Assembly: GCA_910587015.1 (NCBI GenBank)
Contig: CAJUME010000010.1
Span: 1-64,000 of the forward strand
DNA: 64,000 nucleotides
Direction: 5' to 3'
Origin: an uncultured Christensenella sp.
GTDB lineage: Bacteria > Bacillota > Clostridia > Christensenellales > Borkfalkiaceae
Both the position numbers and the translations under genes were made by a program. Below are positions 40,622 through 50,238 of this stretch, one piece after another (within the stretch, counting starts at the first letter, position 1; each line of letters starts with the position of its first letter). Under the pieces are notes generated by a model. That model did not search any database. It worked only from the letters and a program-made list of their open reading frames with translations, and had not been told where the DNA came from.

Positions 40622-41569
40622 TTAAGCGAAAAGCACCCTTGCCGCATTTTTGTATGAGATTTTTTCGAGAACCGCAGAAGAAATGCCGTTTTTTAATAAA
40701 AATTCGAACAGCGACTGAATTTTTGTGCAGTCCTCCAACCCTGCGGGCGCGGGAATGCCGTCGAAGTCGGAGCCGAGGGCGATAACGTCCTCGCCGCCGA
40801 CTTTTATAATATGCTTTATATGCATAGAAACCTCTTCAAGCGTATCGCGCGCGGTTGTGCCCATACCGAGGAAGTCCTTGCAGAAGTTTACGCCGACAAC
40901 GCCGCCGCAGCCGGCAAGCAGCCTTATCTGTTTGTCGGTGAGGTTGCGGCTGACGTCAAACACCTCTGCCGCGTTGGAATGGCTTGCCACGGCGGGAGCT
41001 TTGCGGTTTTTTAAAATTTCTTCCGCGCCGCCGTCCGAAAGATGGGAAATATCGATTATAATACCGAGGCTGTCCAAAATTTCGACTGCCTCTCTGCCCT
41101 TTGGCGTAAGACCGCGGACTTCGCGTTTTTTGAAGTCGGGCAAGCCGTTTTTAAATATAAGATTGGGATAAGCGAGCTCGTTTTCGTAGTTCCATACAAG
41201 CGATGCCATTTTTACGCCGCAGGCTTTAAGCTCGGGCAGCTTGTCCGTTTTGCCGTGCAGAAAGCCGAGGCTTTCGACGGTGAGTATCGCGCCCGTTTTT
41301 GCGCCGTTTAAACAACAATCGAAATCGGCTGAGGTCTTTGCCTCCGCAAGCGAATTTGCGCTTAAATCAAGCATACTGCGGTAGTAATTTAAGCTTTCTT
41401 CAAAAAAAGCGGCCGAGTTTTCGCCCTGCGTGAATATCGCAAAGCACTGCGCCGCACAGCCGCTTTTTTTAAGCTTTTCCGCGCTTGCTTGAAGGCTTCC
41501 GTCAGTAAAGCTTTGTCCGCTTTTCAACGCCTCCGTAAGCGTGTCGCAATGTAAATCAACGTATCTCAT
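40622..41569 (-). CDS. membrane dipeptidase (peptidase M19)
   Basis: 315 aa. DLHCDTL metal ligands near the N-terminus, MASLVWNYENELAYPN, ISHLSDGG and LGSDFDG are M19 motifs; zinc-dependent dipeptidase. Follows thiN at a distance of 61 bp. Confidence 0.9.
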   Translation of the reverse strand: MRYVDLHCDTLTEALKSGQSFTDGSLQASAEKLKKSGCAAQCFAIFTQGENSAAFFEESLNYYRSMLDLSANSLAEAKTSADFDCCLNGAKTGAILTVESLGFLHGKTDKLPELKACGVKMASLVWNYENELAYPNLIFKNGLPDFKKREVRGLTPKGREAVEILDSLGIIIDISHLSDGGAEEILKNRKAPAVASHSNAAEVFDVSRNLTDKQIRLLAGCGGVVGVNFCKDFLGMGTTARDTLEEVSMHIKHIIKVGGEDVIALGSDFDGIPAPAGLEDCTKIQSLFEFLLKNGISSAVLEKISYKNAARVLFA

Positions 41570-41630
41570 TTTCTTAAAATCAGTCTTAAAATTTTTCTTA
41601 CGGGCTTTGGCGGTTTTACGCAGATAATGG

Positions 41631-42233
41631 TCATACTTCCCCCAGATTTACGATAATAAGGGCTGTGCCGCGGACGGAAAGAAAAGCTGCCGCCGTTTGG
41701 ACTATGTTGGAAATTCCCCTGCATTCACCGTAGGAAATGCTTGCGGGATATTCGTATTTAAGCCCTTTACTTTCTATTATATGCAGCGTTCCGCCGAAAG
41801 GTAACACGGAAATTGTTTTGTCTGCATATTTTCCGAGAAAAATTTTGCCCGTTGCCGCAAATATGCGGGAGCCGTGCGTGATAAGCGTGCATTTGACGCC
41901 TTGGGCGAGGGCTTTGTACAAAAGCTGTAAATTGCCGAGGAAGTGGTCCTCTCTGCCGCCTCCGCCGCCGTAAATTTCAATCTCGTCCGCGCCCGCTTCA
42001 AGCATTTTTTTAAGCGCGATTTCACCGTCGGTGAAGTTTTTTTCGGCGGGGTACACCTCTTCGGGCAAGGGATAGGGAACCTCGTCAAGACTGTCGAAGT
42101 CGCCTATGTTTTTATCTATGCGCACCTTGCTTTTAGCCCACTTATACGCGCCGTCACAGCAGTAAACAAGCGCGTTTTCGGCGTTGATTGCATGGGAGTA
42201 CGGCTCGCCGTTCAATAAAATTATACCCTTCAT
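41631..42233 (-). CDS. thiN: thiamine diphosphokinase
   Basis: 200 aa. CCDGAYKW, IGDFDSL and the acidic FTDGEIALKKML match ThiN, which makes thiamine pyrophosphate from thiamine and ATP. Overlaps rpe by 4 bp, as in the canonical Bacillota cluster. Confidence 0.9.
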   Translation of the reverse strand: MKGIILLNGEPYSHAINAENALVYCCDGAYKWAKSKVRIDKNIGDFDSLDEVPYPLPEEVYPAEKNFTDGEIALKKMLEAGADEIEIYGGGGGREDHFLGNLQLLYKALAQGVKCTLITHGSRIFAATGKIFLGKYADKTISVLPFGGTLHIIESKGLKYEYPASISYGECRGISNIVQTAAAFLSVRGTALIIVNLGEV

Positions 42234-42895
42234 TTTTTTAAATTTGCGATGGTTTTTGCCATATCGTTTGATTTGAACACGGTTGAGCCCGCGACAAGCA
42301 CGTTTGCGCCCGCCGCGCGTATCTGCGCACAGTTTTCTTCGGTTACGCCGCCGTCGATTTCTATATCCATATCGGGCTTGCCGATTTTTATTGCGTATTC
42401 CCGCGCCTTTTTAACCTTTTCCAACACTTCGGGAATGAACTTCTGCCCGCCGTAACCGGGGTAGACGGACATTAAAAGCACCATATCGCAAAGCGGAAAA
42501 ACTTCAAAAATCTTTTCAACGGGCACGTCGGGGTTGACCACCGCGCCGCATTTAACGCCGCAGGACTTTATAAGCTCAAGCGTTTCCTTTAAATAGGTAT
42601 CGGAAATTTTTGCGCATGCCTTGTAATGCACGGTTATTATGTCCGCGCCCGCCTCGGCAAAAAATTTAATCTGCGTTTTGGGGTGCTCTATCATAAGATG
42701 CGCGTCCAAAGGCAGCTTTGTAAGCGGACGGATATTTTTTATCATCTGCCCGCCGAAAGTGATAGGCTCTACAAAGCTTCCGTCCATAACGTCGCAGTGA
42801 ATTAAGTCCGCGCCGCATTTTTCAAGCTTTTTAATTGTTTCGCCCATTACGGAAAAATCCGCCGAAAGTATAGATGGCGCTATTTTAGTCTGCAT
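42230..42895 (-). CDS. rpe: ribulose-phosphate 3-epimerase
   Basis: 221 aa TIM barrel. SILSADFSVMGE, HCDVMDGSFV and the phosphate-binding GGVTEENCAQI are complete. Interconverts ribulose-5-P and xylulose-5-P. Overlaps the upstream P-loop gene by 11 bp. Confidence 0.95.
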   Translation of the reverse strand: MQTKIAPSILSADFSVMGETIKKLEKCGADLIHCDVMDGSFVEPITFGGQMIKNIRPLTKLPLDAHLMIEHPKTQIKFFAEAGADIITVHYKACAKISDTYLKETLELIKSCGVKCGAVVNPDVPVEKIFEVFPLCDMVLLMSVYPGYGGQKFIPEVLEKVKKAREYAIKIGKPDMDIEIDGGVTEENCAQIRAAGANVLVAGSTVFKSNDMAKTIANLKK

Positions 42896-43322
42896 AAGTA
42901 CCTCTTATTTTTAAAATCAAATCCGAATAATCTTCGGTAGTTTTATAATGAAAGTTATGCGGCTCTTTATCAAACATACCGTGATTTCTTTCAAGCATAA
43001 CCACAACGGGTGCGGGCAGATTGCCCTTCATTCTCGCGGAAAAGCGCTCTTTTATAACCGATAAATCTGCCGTAACCAAAATTTTAAAACACTTTTCCGG
43101 AAGCAGACATAGATGTGGTTTTTCCGAAATTATATAGATTATATTTTCTCCGTTTACCGCAGACATAAGCTTATCTTTAAAAATTTTTTCAGCCTCGTTT
43201 GCGTTTTTTGCCAGCCGCAAATAATCTTTGCCTGAATAAACGACCGCGTTGAACTCGTTTTTTAATTTTTCCGCGAGCGTAGATTTACCCGTGCAGTTTT
43301 CACCGAATATCGCTGTAACCAT
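42885..43322 (-). CDS. small P-loop kinase-like protein
   Basis: 145 aa. Walker A GENCTGKST at residues about 7-15; later acidic/His residues (ERNHGMFDKEPHNFHY) fit adenylate-kinase-like NTPases. Occupies the place where prpC-prkC-rsgA usually stand between rlmN and rpe. Substrate unknown. Confidence 0.7.
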   Translation of the reverse strand: MVTAIFGENCTGKSTLAEKLKNEFNAVVYSGKDYLRLAKNANEAEKIFKDKLMSAVNGENIIYIISEKPHLCLLPEKCFKILVTADLSVIKERFSARMKGNLPAPVVVMLERNHGMFDKEPHNFHYKTTEDYSDLILKIRGTYAD

Positions 43323-43325
43323 TTT

Positions 43326-44372
43326 TTAATTATCCTTTTTATCGTTCAATCTGCTTGCGCGCAGCTGCCCGCACGCCCCGCCTATATCCGCGCCGATTTG
43401 GCGGCGGAGGGTTGCAGAAAGCCCGCCCTTTTCCAACAGCCCCAAAAAACGGTAAGCCTGTTTTTCGGTTATTGTGTTAAGGTTACGTTCCTTGACCTCG
43501 TTAAGCCTTATCAAATTAATGTGGCAGGGTCTGCCCTTTAAAAGTGAAACAAGCCCGTCCGCGTGTTCGTTTTCGCAGTTTTCGCCCGCAATAAGCGAGT
43601 ATTCGAAAATATACCGCCTGCCCGTCTTATCAAAATAGTAGTCGCACGCCTTTAAAATTTCGGCAATCGAATACTTTTTTGCAACGGGCATTGTGCGGGC
43701 GCGGCCCTCGTCCGTGGTCTGGTGAAGGGAAATTGTTAGGTTGAGCGGAATATTTTCGTCCGCGAGGCTATAAATTTTGGGGACAAGCCCGCAGGTGGAA
43801 AGGGAAATATTGCGCGCGGAAATGTTTATTCCGCCCTCCGCAGTGACGTTGCGAAGAAATTTTATTACGTTGTCGTAATTGTCGAGCGGCTCTCCACTGC
43901 CCATTAAAACGAGGTTTGTGACGGCGCGTTTATCTGCGGCGCCGCCGTGAAGAGCGTTGACCGCAAGCACCTGCGCCAAAATTTCGCCCGAAGAAAGGTT
44001 GCGCACAAGCCCGCCGAGGGTGCTTGCGCAGAATTTACAGCCCATACGGCAGCCGACCTGCGTTGAAACGCACTGCGTATTGCCGTATTTATAGCGCATT
44101 AAAACGCCCTCTATTATGTTTCCGTCGGCAAGCTGAAACAGATATTTTTGGGTGCCGTCCGCCGAGGAAAAGACTTCGGCTATTTTAACGGGCTCGTCCT
44201 CGTACTCTTCGAGGAGCCTTTGGCGGAGTGCGGCGGGCAGATTAATCTGCGAAATTTTTTTGCCGCGCATGAGCCCGTCATAGGCTTGCTTGGCGCGGAA
44301 TTTTTTTTCGCCGAGGGATAATATTAAGCTTTCAAGCTCGCTATATGCGAGGTCCTGCAAAATTTTTTTCAT
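43326..44372 (-). CDS. rlmN: 23S rRNA (adenine2503-C2)-methyltransferase RlmN
   Basis: 348 aa from ATG 44372. Radical SAM cluster GCRMGCKFC (C-x3-C-x2-C), SGEPLDNYDN and a conserved C-terminal Cys in GGACGQL for the methyl-cysteine step. Modifies A2503 of 23S rRNA and A37 of tRNA. Confidence 0.95.
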   Translation of the reverse strand: MKKILQDLAYSELESLILSLGEKKFRAKQAYDGLMRGKKISQINLPAALRQRLLEEYEDEPVKIAEVFSSADGTQKYLFQLADGNIIEGVLMRYKYGNTQCVSTQVGCRMGCKFCASTLGGLVRNLSSGEILAQVLAVNALHGGAADKRAVTNLVLMGSGEPLDNYDNVIKFLRNVTAEGGINISARNISLSTCGLVPKIYSLADENIPLNLTISLHQTTDEGRARTMPVAKKYSIAEILKACDYYFDKTGRRYIFEYSLIAGENCENEHADGLVSLLKGRPCHINLIRLNEVKERNLNTITEKQAYRFLGLLEKGGLSATLRRQIGADIGGACGQLRASRLNDKKDN

Positions 44373-44396
44373 TTTTAAAACAGTTAAGCACGTCAT

Positions 44397-44515
44397 AGCC
44401 TTAGAGAAGCAAGCAAGACAAGGCGCGCGAGGAAAACACGAAGGAGTTTACTGAACGTAAATGACTGAGCGTTGCCGCAGCGCAACAAAGAATTGCGCAG
44501 CTTATATAAGGCTTA
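44397..44515. repeat. putative dispersed intergenic repeat
   Basis: Between rlmN and rsmB: contains AAGGCGCGCGAGGAAAACACG and a hairpin GTTTAC-TGAAC-GTAAAT, a style of short palindromic element I associate with intergenic repeats in Clostridia. Only one copy is seen in this window. Confidence 0.35.
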
Positions 44516-45736
44516 TTACAATTTAATAAAGGAGGTTAAGAAGAAGCCTGCACCCAAGGAAATATGCGGCAAAAACTGCAAGCCGAATTTGGTTGTGCGG
44601 TGTTCTAATTGTGAAACGGGGATATTCAAGGCATATTCGGGGTGCAATTGCAAAAATTTATAGACTATACTGTCGTTTTCCTCGGGCAGAACCGAGCAAG
44701 TCGAATAGTACAGCGTGCCGCCGCTTTTGACGTAGCGGGAGCAGTTTCCCAGAATTTTAAGCTGAATATCATTAAGATTTTCAATATCGCTTTCCTTGCG
44801 GAAAAGCTTTATATCGGGGTTTTCGTTAATAACTCCCGTGCCCGAGCAAGGCACGTCGCACAAAACCGTATCGAAGGCTTCTGCATAGTCGGGATTGAAA
44901 ACGGCGCTGTCCGTCTGAACGGGGTAAACGTTTGACGCGCCCATGCGTTGCGCGTAGGAATTTATAAGCTCTACACGGTGGGCGTGAAGCTCGCACGAGG
45001 TTACGCTTTTGAATTTTTTTGAAAGCAGAACGGACTTGCCGCCGGGGGCCGCGCAGGCGTCCAAAAGACGTTGACCGCCGCATATTGCCGTGCAAATGGC
45101 GACCGAGCCGACCGACTGAAAGGTATAATCGCCCCCGAAAAAGCCCTCGTCCCGCACGAAATTTTCGAATATATAAACGTTGTCGAAGGGGGTTTTTATG
45201 TGGGGCTTATCAAGATAATTTTCCGCGCCGCGCACAAAGCGGACGCATACCCCGCGGGAGGGCGCCGATAAAATTTCCGCCGCCTCTGCCTTATAGCTGC
45301 GGCGCAGCTTTTTTGCAAGCCACAGCGGAGAACTGCATTCGATTGCAAGCCGCTCGTCCGACTGTTGGGGCAAAGCGGGAATTTTATAGGAGCGCAAAAA
45401 CGCGTTCACAAACCCTGCCGCGCCCTCCTTGCCGAGTTTTTTTGTAAGCTCTACCGCAAAATCAACCACCATATAGTCGTGCTTTTGCATAAATTCCAGC
45501 ATATACAGCGCGCATTTTATTATGATTTTTACCGCGGTTTTGGGCGGCTTTTGGGTGTTTGCCCCTATAATATAGTCGAAATAAGCGTCTTTTTCGAGCA
45601 CGCCGTAGCATATTTTTACGGTGCGCGCCTTGTTAAGCGGCTCTACCACCGTTTCCGCAAGGGCTTGTTTTAAGTATTTGCCCCCGCAATATACCTTGTT
45701 TAAGACCAGATATGGGTCGCACAGCGGATTAGTCAA
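44516..45736 (-). CDS. rsmB: 16S rRNA (cytosine967-C5)-methyltransferase RsmB
   Basis: 406 aa. N-terminal NusB-like domain, then the Fmu domain with GQRLLDACAAPGGKSVLL (SAM site), DVPCSGTGVI and YSTCSVLPEEN (catalytic Cys pair). Overlaps fmt by 8 bp. Confidence 0.93.
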   Translation of the reverse strand: MTNPLCDPYLVLNKVYCGGKYLKQALAETVVEPLNKARTVKICYGVLEKDAYFDYIIGANTQKPPKTAVKIIIKCALYMLEFMQKHDYMVVDFAVELTKKLGKEGAAGFVNAFLRSYKIPALPQQSDERLAIECSSPLWLAKKLRRSYKAEAAEILSAPSRGVCVRFVRGAENYLDKPHIKTPFDNVYIFENFVRDEGFFGGDYTFQSVGSVAICTAICGGQRLLDACAAPGGKSVLLSKKFKSVTSCELHAHRVELINSYAQRMGASNVYPVQTDSAVFNPDYAEAFDTVLCDVPCSGTGVINENPDIKLFRKESDIENLNDIQLKILGNCSRYVKSGGTLYYSTCSVLPEENDSIVYKFLQLHPEYALNIPVSQLEHRTTKFGLQFLPHISLGAGFFLTSFIKL

Positions 45737-46658
45737 GTATATCGCCCGCCTTTATTTTTCTGCCGTTTACAAAATCTGCGGCGCGCATGCGCTTGCCGCC
45801 CGCGGGCTGCAGCTCGGTTATAACCACCCCGCCCGTGCCGCACGCAACGGCAATACCGCGCTTGTCCGCGGAAATTACCGTACCAGCCGCGCCGCTTGCC
45901 CCAACGCAGGGCTCGGCATCGAAGATATTCAAAAGCGCGCCGTTAAAGCCGCAAAACGCCGCAGGAGCGGGGCTGAAAGCTTTGATTTTGCGCAAAACAA
46001 CTTCATACGGTTCGTTAAAGTTTAATTTGCAGTCTGCCTTGTTGATTTTTTTGCAGAGGGTTGCCTTGCTTTCGTCTTGCATTAACAGCTGGACGTTGCC
46101 TTTTTCAAGGTAATTAACCGCCTCAACCGCCGCCTCTGCCGAAAGGAGGGATAATTTTTCGGAAAGCCCGCCGCTTGTGAGGTTGCCGATTTCACACCGC
46201 TTTACAAGCAGAATGTCGCCCGTGTCGAGGGACAGCTCCGTCTTCATTACGGTGACGCCGGTATGCGTTTCACCCGCGAGTATGCTTGACTGAATGGGCG
46301 ACGCGCCGCGGAATTTGGGCAAAAGCGAGGCGTGCAGATTCCAGACGCCCTTGGGAAAAATATTTAAAATTTGCTCGGTTAAAAGCTGACCGTAGGCGCA
46401 GGTAAGCATTATGTCCGCGCCGAGCTCCTTTATTTCCGCAACGTGGTCGCGGATTTTTGCGAAGTCGAATACGGGCAGACTGTGCTTTTGCGCGCAAAGC
46501 TTTACGGGCGTGGGCGTTAAAAGCTGTTTTCTGCCGACGGGCTTATCGGGCCGGGTTATTACCGCAACCACGTTTTTGCCGCTTTCAATCAGTTTTTCCA
46601 GCGCGGGCACCGCATACTGCGGCGAGCCCGCATAGATTATTTTTAAAGGAGCCGCCAT
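45729..46658 (-). CDS. fmt: methionyl-tRNA formyltransferase
   Basis: 309 aa. HASLLPKFRGASPIQSSILAGE and GVTVMKTELSLDTGDIL are diagnostic; formylates initiator Met-tRNA. Next to def as usual. Confidence 0.95.
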   Translation of the reverse strand: MAAPLKIIYAGSPQYAVPALEKLIESGKNVVAVITRPDKPVGRKQLLTPTPVKLCAQKHSLPVFDFAKIRDHVAEIKELGADIMLTCAYGQLLTEQILNIFPKGVWNLHASLLPKFRGASPIQSSILAGETHTGVTVMKTELSLDTGDILLVKRCEIGNLTSGGLSEKLSLLSAEAAVEAVNYLEKGNVQLLMQDESKATLCKKINKADCKLNFNEPYEVVLRKIKAFSPAPAAFCGFNGALLNIFDAEPCVGASGAAGTVISADKRGIAVACGTGGVVITELQPAGGKRMRAADFVNGRKIKAGDILD

Positions 46659-46661
46659 TTA

Positions 46662-47126
46662 TCAGTCCTCCGCGGGTAAATCGTATACCTCGTCCGCCTT
46701 GTCGATATATAAAATTCCGTCGAGGTGGTCAAGCTCGTGGCAGACAGCGCGCGCGAAAAAGCCCTCTGCGGTAAGCTTGTGCTTTTTGCCGTTGCGGTCG
46801 AAGTACTCCGCCTTGACCTTATACGGGCGGCGGACGGTGCCCTGCTTGCCCTTGACCGAAAGGCACCCTTCGGGGCCCTTCTGCTCGCCCTTGACTGACA
46901 GAATGACGGGGTTTATCAGCTCGTAAAAGCCCTCCTCCACGTCGATAACCACGGCGCGCAAATCAACCCCGATTTGCGGAGCGGCAAGCCCTGCGCCGTT
47001 TTCGGCGCGGACGGTTTCCTTCATATCGTTTAAAAGCGCGTTCAGCTCGGAGCCGAACACCTTGACGGGACGGCAGGTTTTTCTTAAAACCTCGTCGCCG
47101 TCCTGTACTACATACCTTTTGGACAT
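46662..47126 (-). CDS. def: peptide deformylase
   Basis: 154 aa. GAGLAAPQIG, EGCLSVKG and CHELDHLDG (HExxH with Cys as metal ligand). Removes N-formyl from nascent proteins. Confidence 0.95.
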   Translation of the reverse strand: MSKRYVVQDGDEVLRKTCRPVKVFGSELNALLNDMKETVRAENGAGLAAPQIGVDLRAVVIDVEEGFYELINPVILSVKGEQKGPEGCLSVKGKQGTVRRPYKVKAEYFDRNGKKHKLTAEGFFARAVCHELDHLDGILYIDKADEVYDLPAED

Positions 47127-47172
47127 ATTTAATTACTCCTTAAAATCTTCCAATTCCGCCAAAACGGCTTTT

Positions 47173-47778
47173 TTATCGGCTGTCGCGCAGCTTTGTAAGC
47201 AATTTAACAATTCCCTCTCTGTTTTTAGCCGACTTCATAAAGGCGGGCAGCTTATCCGACTGCGAGAGCATGGTATTGCAATTTTCGGACTGAGGAATGC
47301 GTATTTCCGCCGACAAATAATCGATTAAATACTGCAAATGCTCTCTGTTAATCGCCCAGATTAATTTACCCTTGTAACCCGTCTGAAAATAAAGCGGATA
47401 ATGAAAGTACGGGTCTTCGCCATTGCGCACATCGGAAAATATTATGTGTTCTTTTCTGTTGTCAGTGACTTCGCCCGTAACAAGCTCGTTGCAATACGGG
47501 CACCTGACCTTTATTTTTTGTCCGTGAATTTTACTGCCCGACACGGTTGTACGGAAATATTTCCCCGTAGAGGTGCACTGCGCAGTTACCTCGAACCCGC
47601 AGTTCCCGCAAGAGAAAGCTTCTTTTTCCGCAAAGCACGCCCCGCAACGGAAAACCGCAATTTTACGTTCTTTATCGAAACGAACCGTCCCCGCCTTGCC
47701 GCACTTGGGACACACAACGGTCATGTCCGAATAAAACGAAAAGGCGCCATAAGGCACGTCTTTAAAGCTTTTTACCAT
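47173..47778 (-). CDS. zinc-ribbon protein, unknown
   Basis: 201 aa from ATG 47778. Three CxxC ribbons (VVCPKCGKAG, FRCGACFAEKEAFSCGNCGF, VRCPYCNELV) and a C-terminal helical part. Between priA and def, so possibly a DNA/RNA-binding accessory; not part of the usual cluster. Confidence 0.7.
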   Translation of the reverse strand: MVKSFKDVPYGAFSFYSDMTVVCPKCGKAGTVRFDKERKIAVFRCGACFAEKEAFSCGNCGFEVTAQCTSTGKYFRTTVSGSKIHGQKIKVRCPYCNELVTGEVTDNRKEHIIFSDVRNGEDPYFHYPLYFQTGYKGKLIWAINREHLQYLIDYLSAEIRIPQSENCNTMLSQSDKLPAFMKSAKNREGIVKLLTKLRDSR

Positions 47779-47801
47779 TTCGCCACCACAAAAACCCGAA
47801 T

Positions 47802-50003
47802 TCAGCTTAGATTTGCGGGGTTTTCTTCGACATACACAAGACAATTAGCCGAGGTGTTTTTAACCGCTATATCGTAAATTTTTTCTAAAAGCGCATAGGA
47901 TTTTAAGCGCATAAGCACCTGATAGCGGTGCTTTTTTTGTATTTTTTTGACGGGAGAGTGCATTCTGTTTAAAAAAATGAACTCGGTCGGTTGCTGATTT
48001 TTAAGCTCCTCTGCGGCAAAATACACCGCTTTAAGCGTTTCCAGTGCGAGCGCATCGTTTTCGGAAGTGACCATAATGCGGCAAATCAGCGAATAGGGCG
48101 GAAAGAGCGTTGCCTTGCGCACCCGCATTTCGTTATCGAAAAAGCCCGTATAGTCGTAATTGACGGCATAGCGTAAAATGTAATTTTCGGGACAATAGGT
48201 TTGCAGAACGACCTTGCCCGCCTCGCCCGCGCGGCCGCTTCTGCCCGACACCTGAGTTATAAGCTGAAAGGTGCGCTCTCCGCTGCGGTAATCGGAAAAA
48301 TGCAGGCTCATGTCCGCGTCTAAGATGCCGACAAGCGTTACGGCGGGGAAGTCGTGCCCCTTTGCTATCATTTGCGTGCCGACGAGTATATCCGCCTGCT
48401 TTTGCGCGAATTTGTGCAGAATTTTATAGTGACCGTCCTTGCCCGAAACGGTGTCGTTGTCCATTCTTATCAGCTTCGCTTCGGGGAAAAGCGCTTTAAG
48501 GTCGGCGACCACTCTCTGCGTGCCCGTGCCGCCGTAGCGGACGTGAACGCCGCCGCAGTCGGGACAGGCGGTAAGCATTTTATACCTTGCGCCGCAGTAA
48601 TGGCATTTTAAACAGTTTTCTTCGCTGTGATAGGTTAAGCTGACATCGCAGTTTTCGCATTTGGCAACGTAGCCGCAGTCGCGGCAGATTACCGTCTGCG
48701 AATAGCCGCGGCGGTTTAAAAATATTATCGCCTGATTGCCGTTTGCAAGGGTTTTTGCAAGCTCCTCACGCAACGCAAGCGAAAAGGCGGTATTGTTGCC
48801 GCGCCGAACCTCACTGCGCATATCGGCAATGATAATTTCCGGCAGAGGCTTTTTGTTAATCCGCTCCGTTAGGGTGATTAAATTGAATTTGCCCTCCACC
48901 GCGCGGCCGTAGCTTTCCACCGAGGGCGTAGCGCTGCCGAGCACAAGCTTACAGCCGTTGTACTGCGCGCGCAGCTTTGCCATATCTATCGTGGAATAGC
49001 GGGGCGCGGTTTCGGAAATGTACGAGGAGTCGTGCTCCTCGTCTATTATTATTACGCCTAAATTTTCCAGCGGGGCAAAGATTGCGCTTCTTGCGCCGAT
49101 TGCTATTTTAGCCTCGCCCGAGCGCAGACGCCACCATTCGTCGAAACGCTCGCCCGCGGAAAGTCCGCTGTGGAGTATCGCCGCCTCGCCCTTGAAACGC
49201 GCGCGGAGCTGAGAGAGCATTTGCGGGGTTAAAGAAATTTCCGGCACAAGAAAAATCGCCGTTTTGCCGCGGGATATGGCGCGGGCTATTAAATTGAGGT
49301 AAATTTCCGTTTTGCCGCTGCCCGTAACGCCGTGGATAAGGTGCACGGTTTTATCGGAATTTTCTATACCGTCAATCGCGTTGCCCTGCGCATATGTTAA
49401 GGTTTTGGGCTGTTCCTCTGCAATTTCCGCATTAAGCGGACTGCGCTTAATCTGACGCTTTTCAACCTCTATTGCGCCCTTTTCCGCAAGCGCGTTGACC
49501 GCCGCCGCGCCGAAGTCGTTGCAAAGCGAGGTATATTCGCACTCCTCCACCGTCTGCAAAAGGTCTAAAACGGCGCGCTGTTTTTTGGCGGCCTTGGAAA
49601 TTGGTACCGTACTATCCTTGAGTTTGACAAATTTTTTATACGCCTCGCGCACCTTGCCCAGCCGCATTTCAGACGGAACAAACAGCCTTAGCGCAGCCGC
49701 CTTGGGCACGCGATAGCGTGAAGAAATGCGCTCCATCAGCGAAAAGCATTCGGGGACGAGCGCGGGAGCTTCTTCGAATACCGCCTTTATCGGCTTTACC
49801 TTTTCGGGCGGGAACGTGCTTTGCTCGCTTATGCCTATTACAAAGCCGTCGATTATATTTTCGCCAACGTATCTGCCGCCGGCAAACCTTCCGCCGAAGG
49901 GTACCTTTACCCGACTGCCCACGGGCAGATTATCGGGACAGGAGTATTCGAATATTTTGTCCACCTGAGAGTGGGCTATGTCTACAATTACCTGTGCAAA
50001 CAC
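47802..50003 (-). CDS. priA: primosomal protein N' (PriA helicase)
   Basis: 733 aa. 3'-DNA-binding N-terminus, Walker A GVTGSGKTEIY, DEEHD box, zinc-binding CRDCGYVAKCENCDVSL...CLKCHYCG, and motif V/VI (GGTGTQRV...ISGRSGRAGE-type QVSGRSGRAGEAG). Restarts stalled forks. Upstream rpoZ by 12 bp. Confidence 0.95.
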   Translation of the reverse strand: MFAQVIVDIAHSQVDKIFEYSCPDNLPVGSRVKVPFGGRFAGGRYVGENIIDGFVIGISEQSTFPPEKVKPIKAVFEEAPALVPECFSLMERISSRYRVPKAAALRLFVPSEMRLGKVREAYKKFVKLKDSTVPISKAAKKQRAVLDLLQTVEECEYTSLCNDFGAAAVNALAEKGAIEVEKRQIKRSPLNAEIAEEQPKTLTYAQGNAIDGIENSDKTVHLIHGVTGSGKTEIYLNLIARAISRGKTAIFLVPEISLTPQMLSQLRARFKGEAAILHSGLSAGERFDEWWRLRSGEAKIAIGARSAIFAPLENLGVIIIDEEHDSSYISETAPRYSTIDMAKLRAQYNGCKLVLGSATPSVESYGRAVEGKFNLITLTERINKKPLPEIIIADMRSEVRRGNNTAFSLALREELAKTLANGNQAIIFLNRRGYSQTVICRDCGYVAKCENCDVSLTYHSEENCLKCHYCGARYKMLTACPDCGGVHVRYGGTGTQRVVADLKALFPEAKLIRMDNDTVSGKDGHYKILHKFAQKQADILVGTQMIAKGHDFPAVTLVGILDADMSLHFSDYRSGERTFQLITQVSGRSGRAGEAGKVVLQTYCPENYILRYAVNYDYTGFFDNEMRVRKATLFPPYSLICRIMVTSENDALALETLKAVYFAAEELKNQQPTEFIFLNRMHSPVKKIQKKHRYQVLMRLKSYALLEKIYDIAVKNTSANCLVYVEENPANLS

Positions 50004-50015
50004 CTTTTAAAAAAA

Positions 50016-50231
50016 TCAGTCTTTTGCGCACTTGATTTTGCCCGAGGCAATTTCGCGGCTGGCTATTGCAAGCTCCTTTATTACCTCGTTTCCGGTTGCG
50101 GTGCCCGCGGTCTGCTCGATAATCTGTCTTGCTCGCTTTGCCGCGACCACACAAAGGCAATAGCGGGAGGCGGGCTGGCCGTCCGCGCCGAGTTGTTCAA
50201 TAAGTAAATCTACGGGGGGTTGGTTAATCAT
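50016..50231 (-). CDS. rpoZ: RNA polymerase omega subunit
   Basis: 71 aa. MINQPPVDLLIEQLG and YCLCVVAAKRARQI match the short Bacillota omega, which aids RNAP assembly. Part of yicC-gmk-rpoZ. Confidence 0.93.
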   Translation of the reverse strand: MINQPPVDLLIEQLGADGQPASRYCLCVVAAKRARQIIEQTAGTATGNEVIKELAIASREIASGKIKCAKD

Positions 50232-50238
50232 ATATATT

